Positions 24,458 to 33,790 of a DNA stretch of 64,000 nt are shown here, one piece after another; positions within the stretch are counted from its first letter, which is position 1, and every line of letters begins with the position of its first letter. The notes under the pieces were generated by a model. The model ran no database searches, was not told the origin of the DNA, and saw only the letters and a program-made list of their open reading frames with translations. The stretch is from Thermosulfurimonas sp. F29 (lineage in GTDB: Bacteria; Desulfobacterota; Thermodesulfobacteria; Thermodesulfobacteriales; Thermodesulfobacteriaceae): contig NZ_JAIFYA010000002.1 of NCBI RefSeq assembly GCF_019688735.1, forward strand, positions 62,001-126,000. The letters run 5' to 3'. A program made the translations under genes and the position numbers.

Positions 24458-26553
24458 TACTCCGCTAATGAAAATTTAGCATTAAGATCTTTTACTACCT
24501 CCATTCGAACGAGTTCTGTTAGTGCTTTCTTACATATTGTCAACGAAATTTTCAGTTTTTTGGCTATCTCTTCTGCACTCAAAGCACGGTTTGATTCAAC
24601 TAAAAGGTCGAAAATTTTTTCTTTGATACGCTCCAGGTCTTCGGAAGAAATGTACTCGCTCTTGGGTTCGGCGGCTTTGGGGAGGGAGTATTCCGGGGAA
24701 AGTTTTTCCTGGAGTTCTTCGTAAGTAACGGTTGGTTTTTCTCGCTTTCTTTCTTGGGCCTCTTTGAGAGAAATTACCCTAGTGATCGGTTTTTGGTCCA
24801 GGGGTTTGGGGTGGGGGATCTGGCCGTCGAAGCGGTCGTATTGTTCGAGGCAGAGGCGTTTGGTGCGGTACTCGCCGAAACGTTCTTCGTCCTTTCGGCG
24901 GACGATGGGAAAGGTGTCCAGGATGTAGGCGAATTCGTCATGGGTTAGACCGTAAAGATGGGCGAAAATGGCGTCAAGCTCGGCGCGAATTCGGGCGCGT
25001 CGCCTCTCCCAGGCGGAGACCAGATCCTCGGCCAGCTCCTCCGCGGCGGCCACGAGAAAGGCCCCGGAGCCCATGGCCGGATCAAGGATCTTCAGGCTCA
25101 GGATGTCCTCCGGGGTCTTTCTTTCGGCAAGAAGGGGGCCGAGGGTACGCCTTACGACCTCCGTGGTCAGGACCTTTGGGGTGTAATAGGTGCCGGTGCG
25201 TTTGCGAAGCCCGGAGGGGACAAGGCACCGTTTGTTCTCTCCTTCTTCCCCACTCCCGACTCCCGACTCACTACTCCCGATTTTTACGCTATAACCCAGA
25301 AGGCCCTCGTACATGTGGCCGATGTGCTCGATCTGAAGGGTGCGGTAGCTTACCCGCTGGGCTATCTTTTGCCGGCCTACCCTGGCCTCGGTGTTGGTCA
25401 GGGCCTTGAGGATTTCGTAAACCACTTCGTTTGAGAGCCTAAGGCGCGCTCCGTCAAGAAGGGGAAAGCGTTCGGGATTGAAAAGATCGCCGCCGTAAGG
25501 CCGAAGGTTCAAATCGGGATGAGGACAGCCACGGTAAATCAGACGAAAGAGGGCCTGAAGCCGGGGCCAGGCGTCGTAGCCCTCGCGAAAGGCCTCGGGG
25601 TGTTCTCTTTTTTCCTCTTCCAGGCGAAAAAGGAGCCTGCCGAGACTGTAAGACTCCTCATAAAGAGGCATTCCGTGGGGGAGAAGCTCGCGCTCTTCGG
25701 CAAAGAGAATGAAGACCAGGCGCATCATGAGGGCCAAGCCCGCGGCATGAAGTTCCTGCGGGGAAACCGGGCCGTCTATCTCCGCGCGCTCCACAAATAT
25801 TTGAAGGGCCCGAAGGGCCTGTTCTCCCAGAGTCTCGGTAAGTTCGGCCTGGCGCTTCTCGCTCTCACGGCAAAGCTCAACTAGAAGAAGTTTCCCTTCG
25901 CCGATAAAACGCTCGAGCCTGAGGAAGGTGTAGAAGGCGTCGAGAACCAGCTTGTCTCCCTGCAGGGCCTCCGCCGAAAAGGTAATCCAGGAGGAGGGAA
26001 GCCCCATGGGGGCGTAGAGCAGACGGAAGTGAAGGCCGTTGGTGACCAGGCCTAGAGGGCAATCAAGGCCGCGCAGAAGCCTTTCAAGCTTTACCGTGGG
26101 GGAGGCCCTCCAGGTGTGCCGGCGCCTCTCGTTCCGGTCAAGGGGATGGGCAAAATCGGCTTTGTATACCATAAAGACGGGGGATCCGTTGGAAATAAGG
26201 GCTCCGTAGGGCTTTAAGGTTTCCCGATGCTCTTCAAGGTAAAGGCTGCAGGACTCGGGGACCTCCCTTCCGGTAACCCAGTAAGGGGCACGGTAGCCCA
26301 GAAGATCGCCGAAAATAAAATGGAGCCAGTGGCGCAGGATCGGGACGGCCTTTTCGGGAGTATCTTCCACGCTTCTTATACGCTCCCATTCCCGGAGGTA
26401 ACGCCGAAAAAGCCCCTCGGGGACTTTTTCCGGACCCTGGGGGAAGTGGAGGTTGAGAACGGGCTCGCTTAAAAGCAGGCCGTGGAGATCCACCTGCGAA
26501 AGCCAGAGCCGATGATCTCGCTCTTCTTCCGGCAACCTTTTCTTACGCCTCAT
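24457..26553 (-). CDS. DrmMI/Eco57I-like N6-adenine methyltransferase with internal deletion
   Basis: 698 residues where relatives have roughly 1200-1400. The N-terminal domain (LNLHFPQG, GLVTNGLHFRLLYAP, RLVFILFAEERELLP) and YEGLLGYSVKI then RKRTGTYYTP match type IIG/PglX-like enzymes. SAM motif I is intact (ILDPAMGSGAFLVAAAEEL). The protein then jumps to the C-terminal block RAELDAIFAHLYGLTHDEF and FGEYRTKRLCLEQYD; the NPPY catalytic motif and target-recognition region are missing. The deletion is in frame, near 24990-25030. An HTH-like tail follows. Methylation activity is therefore unlikely. The context is the DISARM-like operon. Confidence 0.8.
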   Translation of the reverse strand: MRRKKRLPEEERDHRLWLSQVDLHGLLLSEPVLNLHFPQGPEKVPEGLFRRYLREWERIRSVEDTPEKAVPILRHWLHFIFGDLLGYRAPYWVTGREVPESCSLYLEEHRETLKPYGALISNGSPVFMVYKADFAHPLDRNERRRHTWRASPTVKLERLLRGLDCPLGLVTNGLHFRLLYAPMGLPSSWITFSAEALQGDKLVLDAFYTFLRLERFIGEGKLLLVELCRESEKRQAELTETLGEQALRALQIFVERAEIDGPVSPQELHAAGLALMMRLVFILFAEERELLPHGMPLYEESYSLGRLLFRLEEEKREHPEAFREGYDAWPRLQALFRLIYRGCPHPDLNLRPYGGDLFNPERFPLLDGARLRLSNEVVYEILKALTNTEARVGRQKIAQRVSYRTLQIEHIGHMYEGLLGYSVKIGSSESGVGSGEEGENKRCLVPSGLRKRTGTYYTPKVLTTEVVRRTLGPLLAERKTPEDILSLKILDPAMGSGAFLVAAAEELAEDLVSAWERRRARIRAELDAIFAHLYGLTHDEFAYILDTFPIVRRKDEERFGEYRTKRLCLEQYDRFDGQIPHPKPLDQKPITRVISLKEAQERKREKPTVTYEELQEKLSPEYSLPKAAEPKSEYISSEDLERIKEKIFDLLVESNRALSAEEIAKKLKISLTICKKALTELVRMEVVKDLNAKFSLAE
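25251..25278 (-). repeat. Heptanucleotide minisatellite (4 units) in the methyltransferase gene
   Basis: On the coding strand: GGGAGTA, GTGAGTC, GGGAGTC, GGGAGTG. It encodes a Gly/Ser-rich insertion (SSESGVGSGEEGE) between two conserved blocks of the methyltransferase. Same family and same orientation as the arrays at 21228 and 27804. Confidence 0.8.
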
Positions 26554-26558
26554 TTAAA

Positions 26559-26903
26559 CTATGAAATGTGCTCAAGTAAGTACCTGATAGCAAGTTCCAG
26601 TTCCGGAAGTTTGTGATTGATTACGTCCCAAATAATTTCTTCGTCAATACCAAAATATTCATGTATTAAAATATCTCTCAATCCAGCTATCTTTCTCCAT
26701 TCGATTGGATAAATTTTTCTTTGTTCTTCTGGAATATGCTTTACAGCTTCGCCTATGTTTTCTAAACACTTCAATACTGCATAAAATGCCATCTCATTTT
26801 CTGTGAACTCATCTAAAGAAGAAATATTTCTCATGAATCTTCTAATACGATCAATCTCATCGAGTATTTCTTCTAAAACGATTCTTAATTCTCTTTTAGA
26901 CAT
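26559..26903 (-). CDS. hepT: HepT-like HEPN toxin
   Basis: 114 residues, all-helical HEPN fold. The catalytic pattern Rx4HxY is present as [13 protein letters not shown], preceded by [13 protein letters not shown] and [10 protein letters not shown], as in HepT of the MNT-HEPN systems. HepT is an RNase neutralised when its partner nucleotidyltransferase AMPylates the Tyr of that motif. It overlaps mntA by 8 nt and ends 5 nt before the methyltransferase start, so the module is embedded in the DISARM-like operon. Confidence 0.9.
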   Translation of the reverse strand: MSKRELRIVLEEILDEIDRIRRFMRNISSLDEFTENEMAFYAVLKCLENIGEAVKHIPEEQRKIYPIEWRKIAGLRDILIHEYFGIDEEIIWDVINHKLPELELAIRYLLEHIS

Positions 26904-27198
26904 AAATAAGTTCCTTCAAGATGTAGGGTTGTAGTCTGCGTTTTATAGATTTTTTAGTGATAAGATCTACTTTGAGTCCAAGAATATCCTCAAGGTAAAA
27001 CTTCAAATCCATATAGTTATCAAAAGTTTTATGGCCGGTTTCAAACTCTATAACAATATCTATATCGCTAGTGGATGTTTGTTCTTTCCGAGCATAAGAT
27101 CCAAATATTCCTATTTCTTTTATTCCGAAACGTTTTTTCAAAAATTCTTTGTGTTCTTTCAAGATTTGTTGAGCTTCTTCTAAATTTCTGACTCGCAT
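26896..27198 (-). CDS. mntA: MntA-like minimal nucleotidyltransferase antitoxin
   Basis: 100 residues of the MNT family. The active-site pattern GSx10DxD is seen in [20 protein letters not shown], followed by [20 protein letters not shown] and LKVDLITKK, with the third acidic residue in VDL. It would AMPylate and silence the HepT toxin encoded immediately downstream. It starts 6 nt after the DrmD-like helicase stop and is clearly A+T-richer than that gene, which suggests the module was acquired separately. Confidence 0.92.
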   Translation of the reverse strand: MRVRNLEEAQQILKEHKEFLKKRFGIKEIGIFGSYARKEQTSTSDIDIVIEFETGHKTFDNYMDLKFYLEDILGLKVDLITKKSIKRRLQPYILKELIYV

Positions 27199-27204
27199 GT
27201 TTAC

Positions 27205-30200
27205 TTAACTTAGCAAGGATTTCGGCAAGACAAAACACACACCCACCGGGAGTATTTTTACCGTTTTAAGTTCATAGCGCGTTCTGATTCTTTCGGGTTC
27301 TTTTGAAAGATCCTCCTCCAGGGTCCTTCGCCGCGCCTCAAGATACTTTATGTCCTCGCGCAGGGTCTCATCTATACGCCGAAGCTCTTCAAGAGAGAAA
27401 AGAAGAGGTATCTCGGTTCTTTTATAAAGCTCTTTCAAACGGCCCTCTATTTCCCGGATGCGTTCTCGAATGACTTCCCTTACCTGCTGAATCTCGTGGT
27501 TGGCCTTTTCCTTGAGAAGCTTCCGAAGCTTGCGGAATTTTTCCTTCTCAAGGGCCTTGATCTTTTCCTCGATAAAATTGAGGCTTTTACGGAAAGAAGA
27601 GCGAATTTCCCGGGCCAATTCCCTGGGGATGGGGCGATGCTCTCCGGTAAGGAGAAATCCGAAATCTCCATCCTCGCCAGAATACACGAGGGGTTCCCCG
27701 GGATTAAAGGAAAAACGAAGAGAAAAAAGTTCCTCATGAAGTTTCAGCCCCTGCACACTTGAGGCCAGGAGTTTCAGAAAGATTACCGCCTGGGCCTGCT
27801 CCCTACTCCCCATTGCCCATTCCCCACTCCCGCAGACCACAAAGGAGGCGCGGTGAAGTTTTTCTCCGGTAAAGCCCAGGGAATAAAAGGCTTTCTTGAA
27901 GGCCGAAAAGGCCTTCTGCATGAGGGGATGATTCAGGTGAAGGAGCACCACATCCCGGCGGTCCCGGGCAAGCTCCGGCCTGAAGACCAGGGTAAGGAGC
28001 CGCCCTTCGGCATCCCTGATGGTCGAAAGTAGATCTTTTCCCCAAGAAGGTGGAAGACTTTCCAGAAGATATCCTTCCTCAAAGCCTTCCCGTTTTTTAA
28101 GACCGGGATGCCCCGAAAGTTTAAGGGCCTGGTCGAGAACAAGGCACAGGGTCTCGGGATAAATTTTCTTCTCGTGGCGGATAGTTTTTATTTGGGCCTT
28201 TATTTTTCGGATGCGCTCCAGGTCGAAAAGTCTTTCTCGAATTTCGTCTTCGAGCTTTCTCCGGGGGGTGAGTCGCTCTATTTCCTGAGGACTCACCTTC
28301 CGGCCGAGCATTCTTTCGTGGAGTTTTTCCTCAAGCACCGCGGCTACAGAACCCAGATCCTCTCGCATCTTTTCCACTTTGTGCACGATGGTGCTCAGAA
28401 ATTCTGAATCTTTGTGATCCTGATAGACGAAGTGAAAAATCCTTACTTCTTCGGCCTTCTGGCCGTGACGGTCAATACGGCCATTTCGTTGCTCAAGACG
28501 GTTGGGGTTCCAGGGGATTTCGTAATGCAGGAGATGGTGACAGTGATTCTGTAGATTAATGCCCTCAGCGGCGGCATCGGTGGCCACCAGGATACGCACC
28601 GGATGTTCGGAGGGCGGAGCCTGGAAAGCCTCTTTGATTTTTTCGCGCTCAGAAAGATTCAGCCCCCCGTAAAGCGCAAGGACCTTCTCCTCCCCATAGC
28701 GGGCGGAAAGCTTTTCGTAAAGGTAATCAAGAGTGTCCTTATATTCTGTGAAGACGATAAGTCGCTTTTGGGCGATCAGATTATCGGCGAGAGAAAATAG
28801 AGTTTTCAACTTGGTGTCGGGAAGTTCGGGGGAAGACACTAAATCCCACATACGGGAAAGTAATTCCTCCTCTTCGGAAGAGATTTCTCCAAGAAGAAGA
28901 CTCCCTTCTTTTAAGGCTTCCAGCTCTAAGGCCTGTTTCTCAAGATCGTCGGCCGTGTCTTCGGCAAGCCTTTCGGCAAGCCGTTCAAAGACCACGGCCC
29001 TGGAAGAAGTTTCTTCGGTCATTGAGATGGTAGGCCTGGTTACATGCTCCAGATGGACTTCAAGGGAATTTCGGAAGGCCGCGTAACTTGAGAGCAGGCG
29101 CTTTTTGAGAATGGTTAGGGCAAAACGCAGGGCGTTTCTTTGAACTTTGTCTTTGGGGGCTCTGAGTCTCTTCTCAATATAAGCTTCAAGGCAGTCAAAG
29201 AGTTCCCTTTCCTTGGGAGAAAGGGTCACCTCCCGGGCCTTGATGGTCCTTTTCGGGAAGGTTCGGTTGGAGACCTCGGGGATGAGGTCCCTTTTAAGGC
29301 GCCGCACCATTACGAGTTTTGCCTGACGGGGGTCCACTCTGGGGCCGCGGGTGAAACGCAGGGGATCAAGCAACTCCAGAAGGGCGGTGAAGGACTCGGT
29401 ATAGCCGTTGTGAGGGGTGGCGGTGAGGAAAAGGCGGTGTTCAAAATGAGGGGTTATCTGGCGAAGGAGCTTCGTGCGATCGGAATCCTGAATATAGTCC
29501 TTGCGGCCCGAAGGGGCACAATTATGGGCCTCGTCCACGATAAGAAGATCCCACTTTGAGATACCGGGCTTCCCACCGTTTTTGTTTTCGGTGGTGCTCA
29601 GGAACTGCTGTAGATAAGGCTCTCGTTTTAAAAAGTCCATGGAGGTGATAAGCCGCGGGAAGGATTCCCAGGGGTTCACATGAAGCCCGTATTCCCTCTG
29701 GAGCCTTAGAATTTCGTCACGGTCTATGATCTTGAAGACCAGATTGAATTTAGTAAGCATTTCGTCCTGCCACTGTCTCTGAAGCGAGGCCGGGCAAAGA
29801 ATCAGGATCCTGCGCACACGGCCGCGAGCAAGAAGTTCCTGGAGGATGAGGCCGGCCTCTACCGTTTTCCCGAGCCCCACATCATCGGCAAGAAGGAGAG
29901 AGACCCGGGGCATGGCCAGCGCCCTTGCCACCGGCTCAAGCTGATAGGGTTCGATCTCTATAGCACCACGGAAGGGCGCAGTAAACGAGTCATTGGCGAA
30001 TACCGAGGCCTCGGTCCACTTGAGAGAAAGAAGAAGTGAGGCCAATCTTTCCGGAGGGTCCCAGGCCGAAAGGTCGGGAAAACCTATCACATCTTCGACC
30101 CGGGGAGAGACTTCAAGCTCCCAGATAACCTCAAGGGGTGTGCCCAAGCGGTGGTCCTCCAGGGATTCAAGGGTAACTTTGTGAAAAGTCGTCTCAGGGG

Positions 30201-30279
30201 TTGAGTAGGGGTGAACATCCTGAACTAAAAAGGTCTGGTTCCTTACCCTTACTATCTGACCGGGTTCTGGGATTATCAT
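27205..30279 (-). CDS. drmD: DrmD-like SNF2-family helicase
   Basis: About 1024 residues from ATG 30279 (an in-frame TTG at 30324 is possible). The N-terminal part (PGQIVRVRNQTFLVQDV) is DrmD-like. The SNF2 motor has Walker A in LLLADDVGLGKTVEAGLIL, LILCPASLQRQWQDEM, the DEAH box in DLLIVDEAHNCAP, motif III LFLTATPHNG, and helicase C motifs ILVATDAAAEGINLQNHCH and NPNRLEQRNGRIDRHGQ. A coiled-coil tail follows. DrmD marks class 1 DISARM, an anti-phage restriction system. A heptamer-encoded insertion (GSGEWAMGSREQ) lies in the C-terminal third without breaking the frame. Confidence 0.88.
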   Translation of the reverse strand: MIIPEPGQIVRVRNQTFLVQDVHPYSTPETTFHKVTLESLEDHRLGTPLEVIWELEVSPRVEDVIGFPDLSAWDPPERLASLLLSLKWTEASVFANDSFTAPFRGAIEIEPYQLEPVARALAMPRVSLLLADDVGLGKTVEAGLILQELLARGRVRRILILCPASLQRQWQDEMLTKFNLVFKIIDRDEILRLQREYGLHVNPWESFPRLITSMDFLKREPYLQQFLSTTENKNGGKPGISKWDLLIVDEAHNCAPSGRKDYIQDSDRTKLLRQITPHFEHRLFLTATPHNGYTESFTALLELLDPLRFTRGPRVDPRQAKLVMVRRLKRDLIPEVSNRTFPKRTIKAREVTLSPKERELFDCLEAYIEKRLRAPKDKVQRNALRFALTILKKRLLSSYAAFRNSLEVHLEHVTRPTISMTEETSSRAVVFERLAERLAEDTADDLEKQALELEALKEGSLLLGEISSEEEELLSRMWDLVSSPELPDTKLKTLFSLADNLIAQKRLIVFTEYKDTLDYLYEKLSARYGEEKVLALYGGLNLSEREKIKEAFQAPPSEHPVRILVATDAAAEGINLQNHCHHLLHYEIPWNPNRLEQRNGRIDRHGQKAEEVRIFHFVYQDHKDSEFLSTIVHKVEKMREDLGSVAAVLEEKLHERMLGRKVSPQEIERLTPRRKLEDEIRERLFDLERIRKIKAQIKTIRHEKKIYPETLCLVLDQALKLSGHPGLKKREGFEEGYLLESLPPSWGKDLLSTIRDAEGRLLTLVFRPELARDRRDVVLLHLNHPLMQKAFSAFKKAFYSLGFTGEKLHRASFVVCGSGEWAMGSREQAQAVIFLKLLASSVQGLKLHEELFSLRFSFNPGEPLVYSGEDGDFGFLLTGEHRPIPRELAREIRSSFRKSLNFIEEKIKALEKEKFRKLRKLLKEKANHEIQQVREVIRERIREIEGRLKELYKRTEIPLLFSLEELRRIDETLREDIKYLEARRRTLEEDLSKEPERIRTRYELKTVKILPVGVCFVLPKSLLS
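27804..27831 (-). repeat. Heptanucleotide minisatellite (4 units) in the DrmD-like gene
   Basis: On the coding strand: GGGAGTG, GGGAATG, GGCAATG, GGGAGTA, within codons for SGEWAMGSRE. It has the same unit family and orientation as the arrays at 21228 and 25251. Confidence 0.8.
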
Positions 30280-30441
30280 TCGCCCTGGACGGCCTTTCTC
30301 CCTTACTTTTTCCAACCATAGCAAAGAAGGACTCCGCAGAAAAGGAGGTTAAATGTTTTTTGGGAAAAACAGGCCCCGGGGAAGGTCTGGAAATTGGCCT
30401 ATTCCCGGGGTTCATTAGTTAGCGGTTATCCTCTATGCTTT

Positions 30442-31515
30442 TTAGGGACGAAGAAACCCGAACCTGGGCTCATTTGCAGACCTCTGCAGTCTCTTCTCGT
30501 AGTTGATTTCCAAACACGGAAACCGTCTCATCAAAAGTCTGCCTTCTACCTGATTAACCAGATACCGGAAGGTCACCTTGACACCATTGTGCGTCGCCGA
30601 AACTTCTTGGGCCACTTCTCGAACAGTAGCAGCAGAATAAGTTTTCAAGATCTCCGAGCGGTGCTCGTAAGGAAGGCTCAGGAGAACCTTCACCTTCTCC
30701 TCCGGGCTGTAAGCCGGAAACCCAATGAACTCCACCCGATCGCAAAGCTCCGGTAGCCCTTCGAACTCCCCGGTCCTATTCCCCGCAAGCATCACAAAAA
30801 CCTTGTACCTCTCATATCATGCCTGTGACCAGGAAACATCCCCGAAACAAAGATGTCCTCAAGCGGCTGGGCCGGATCTAAAAGCTTCACCAGCAAAGGC
30901 AACGCCTCAAGCCCGGCCTTGTCCACTTCATCCAGAAAGACGATCACCACCTTCGGGTTCTTCCGAGAGGCGAGCTTGAAAATCTCCGAAGGCTGGGCGT
31001 TGGAATAGTGAGCTTCGGTCCCGAAAAGTTTCATCTCCATCTGTTCCTTGGCCAGGTTACCCGAGGTGCAGACCACCCTTATGACGTTTGCCGAAACCCC
31101 GATCTTATCAAGCACATACCGAAGCGCCTCGACCGCCTGGCTCTTGCCGGTTCCCGGAGGTCCCACCAGGAAAGGAGCCCGCGCGCACCGAGACCCCACC
31201 AAAAACTTTAAAAGAAACTGCACCAGAATCCTCTTAACCACCTCTTCCCTTAAAGGAAGCTCCCTTTTCATGTGCTCGAAAAGCTCAAGGACCTTTTCAT
31301 CGGAAAGATTTTCTAAGACCGGACGCTGAAGCTGGGGATAGAAAAGCCGAAATTCGTCAAGACCAGCTACCCAAAGCCCTTGCCCTCACCACCACATCGT
31401 CATCTCCTTTAAAAGAGCTCTTTTCAAGCTCCTCTTTGAGACCGTAGAGATGTTTGGCGAGAAGCTCTTCCTTTAGCCTCATAAGTTTTTGCTTCGGACA
31501 ATGACACTTCTTCAT
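30442..31515 (-). pseudogene. AAA+ ATPase (MoxR/McrB-like), two frameshifts
   Basis: Three frame segments form one protein of about 355 residues. The ATG at 31515 has a perfect AAGGAGG five bases upstream and opens MKKCHCPKQKLMRLKEELL, running to about 31375. The frame then shifts to a segment with Walker A (FLVGPPGTGKSQAVEAL) and Walker B (KVVIVFLDEVDKAG). Near 30815 it shifts again to the sensor-1 strand (VFVMLAGNRTGEF), LCDRVEFIGFPAYSPEEKV and the end at 30442. The motif content is complete, so only the indels kill it. The partner and role are unclear. Confidence 0.75.
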
Positions 31516-32209
31516 AGCGCACCTCCTTGTGGGGTTTTCACCCCTTTCTAAAAAGAAGAAAAAAGAGCACCTCCGAAGGAGCGGATGCCGAAGATCCGGA
31601 TATCTGGAAACTCCGCACAAGGAGGAGCGCCACGGAAACCAACGCACCCAAGATCGCCATGAGATCCAGATCCATTTCCTTTCGTCCTCCCCTTCGGTGT
31701 CCTCACCTAAAGAAAGATCCGAGGAAAAGATCTTTCCGGAAGGACTAAGAAAGCTTTCAGAAGGGTCTCAGAGGGGGTCTCGTGGAAGAATATATAGATC
31801 CCCAATAATGATTAGTTCTTCCTGGCGGAGCCGATCTTTCCCACTAAAGGGCAGATCTTTTGCCTTTTCGAATTTTAAGTTCTCCCTCTACCGGGGCGGC
31901 CAGCAGGTTTTCGATAGGTCTAGATCCTAAAAATGCCCAATGGTTGTCAAAAAAAACGCCGCTTGTTCTAACCGTAAAACGATTTTCGAATAGCAGAAAT
32001 TCGTGGAATGGTCGTCATTTTCGATCACCTTTTGATCGTGCAAGACTCCTCCTGTAGGGAAGGGGCTTGGGGAGTCCGCAGAAGAAAAGGGCTCGATCCA
32101 GAGAGGCCTCTGGCAGGCTTTTTTTCGCAATATCCCTCTTTCGGCCCAGCTTTTGAGAAGAAAAGGCCTACATTACTGCAACCTTAAGGCGCCTGAGTCG
32201 GATCATTCC
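31516..32209. other. Gene-free, decayed stretch
   Basis: No convincing intact gene. On the minus strand 31768-31890 reads FEKAKDLPFSGKDRLRQEE then LIIIGDLYILPRDPL to a stop, about 40 residues with coding flavour but no start, probably the end of a degraded gene. The rest has only short chance frames. Confidence 0.4.
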
Positions 32210-33316
32210 TCAGGTAAAGCCTTGATCCCCCACGAAAGGACCGTCTCTCACTCGAAGCCAATTTTTGAAAACGGGTTTGATTAAGGCTGCTAACCCTGCG
32301 GCACCGTGGCATTCCTCAGAAACATACGGCCACCGCCAGACAGCGACCTCCGTCACTATCCGACCTATCCCCTCTCTAGAAGACTCAGAAGGGGAAGTGT
32401 TTTGAAAACCCTCTTTCGAAAAATTGCCCTCTGAGATCGAAAGCGAAACGCAATTCCGAGGAAGATCCTCAAGAGGTAACCCGGGCCTCAGCTCGGCCGA
32501 GATCTCCAGGTTCCCCCAGAAGATGAACTCCCGATACTCCCCTCGCCCTTCCTTTTTAGCAGCCAAACAGCTTACCCTCTCCACCAGGGCCAGGTTCTCC
32601 CCGAAAACCTCCCGGGACATCTCAACGAGTCTTTCGTCAAAAGCGTTCGAACCCAGGATAAGGGCTCCCCGCTCAAGCGCCCGCGATAGAGCCTTGAGGA
32701 GCCTCTCCTGATCCTCCCAGCCGAAGGCCTTGAGCACATAGTCTTTGAACCCTCCTTTTTCGGGAAGCGCATACGGAGGATCTATAAAGAGAAAGTCACC
32801 CTTCCCCGCCACATCCACCAGGGCCTCAAAATCACTCACGCGGAGATCCGCAGCTTGAAGGGCCCAGGAAACCTCCTCCCAGAATTCCGGGGGCGGAAGA
32901 GCCCTGATCCTCTTTCCCATGGGGGGCGTTGAACTCGCCCCGCATGTTGTACCGACAAAGCCCATTGAAACAGGCACTGTTTAGATACAGGAACCATGCG
33001 GCCCGTTCGAAGACCCTTCAGGCTGCTCTCTCCGAATCCGAACGTAATAATCCCTCGAGTGCCTTCCATGGTGGCCCTTGAGAAGCTCGTACACCTGGCA
33101 CCAGTCCTCCCGCAGTGCCTCATAGGTAAGGATCAGATCTTCGTTTATGTCTCCGAGAATGGCCTTTTCGGGAAGAAGAGAGAAAAAGACTGCTCCGGAG
33201 CCCAGAAAGGGCTCGATGTAGCGGTTGAACTCTCTGGGAAACATATCCCCATACCTTACGGTAAGCCACCTCTTGCCTCCCACCCACCGCAGAAAAGGCT
33301 TCAAGCCCCTTCTCAT
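32210..33316 (-). pseudogene. Dam-type DNA adenine methyltransferase, two frameshifts
   Basis: The start at 33316 gives the Dam N-terminus: LKPFLRWVGGKRWLT, SAM motif I YIEPFLGSGAVFFSL and ILGDINEDLI. Near 33010 the frame shifts to AAWFLYLNSACFNGLCRYN and MRGEFNAPHGK, and near 32915 it shifts again to the segment with the catalytic DPPY (GDFLFIDPPYALPEK), ILGSNAFDERLVEM and REFIFWGN. All motifs of a class D12 N6-adenine methylase are present but in three frames. It is inactive as it stands. Confidence 0.8.
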
Positions 33317-33430
33317 AATTCGGGTCTCTGCTTACAGGATGCTTTTGGTCCTTTTAAAGAAAAGAAGCCCTGAGGAAAAATCGTGTGGTGGAAGTATGTG
33401 AAGATGTTGGGCAGGCTTGGGTAAGAGGCT

Positions 33431-33790
33431 TCAGATTTTCAAATGCTCTCTTAAGCTCAAAATCCTGATCCCCTCAAACTGGACAAGATCCAAGATCTCC
33501 CGGTCTCCGGTAACGATGACCTCGGCTCCAGCCTCAACCGCGTACTCCAGAATCCGATTGTCCGTCTCATCTCGAAGGACGGTTATTTTTCTCTTAGGGC
33601 TTACAAATTGTGCTATTTCGGACAGCCATACCACCAGACGAGCGAGCTCTTCCCGGTCTTTGCTGAACTTGGTAGCCAAGACTCTTAATAACTCATCAAG
33701 AATCTCTTTGGAAATGAAAAGCTCGTCTTTCCCTTCAAGGACTCGATAGATGGCCTTTTCCGCAAGACCTCCGGGAAAAATCAGAGTAAA
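33431..33790 (-). pseudogene. COG1569-type PIN toxin, 5'-truncated
   Basis: From about 33785 leftwards: IFPGGLAEKAIYRVLEGKDE, LFISKEILDELLRVLATKF, TVLRDETDNRILEYAVEAGA and VIVTGDREILDL, all family-typical. The N-terminal strand with the first catalytic Asp (normally VLDTN) is missing. Upstream of about 33785 the same DNA instead encodes integrase residues on the other strand. A longer open frame to 33937 exists, but its first 50 residues are antisense to the integrase. The gene was cut at a recombination junction. Confidence 0.7.

Noticed and set aside
32900-33020. Programmed frameshifting in the Dam-like gene
   Set aside because: Two separate shifts without slippery heptamers or conserved stems, in a zone of decayed genes, point to mutation.
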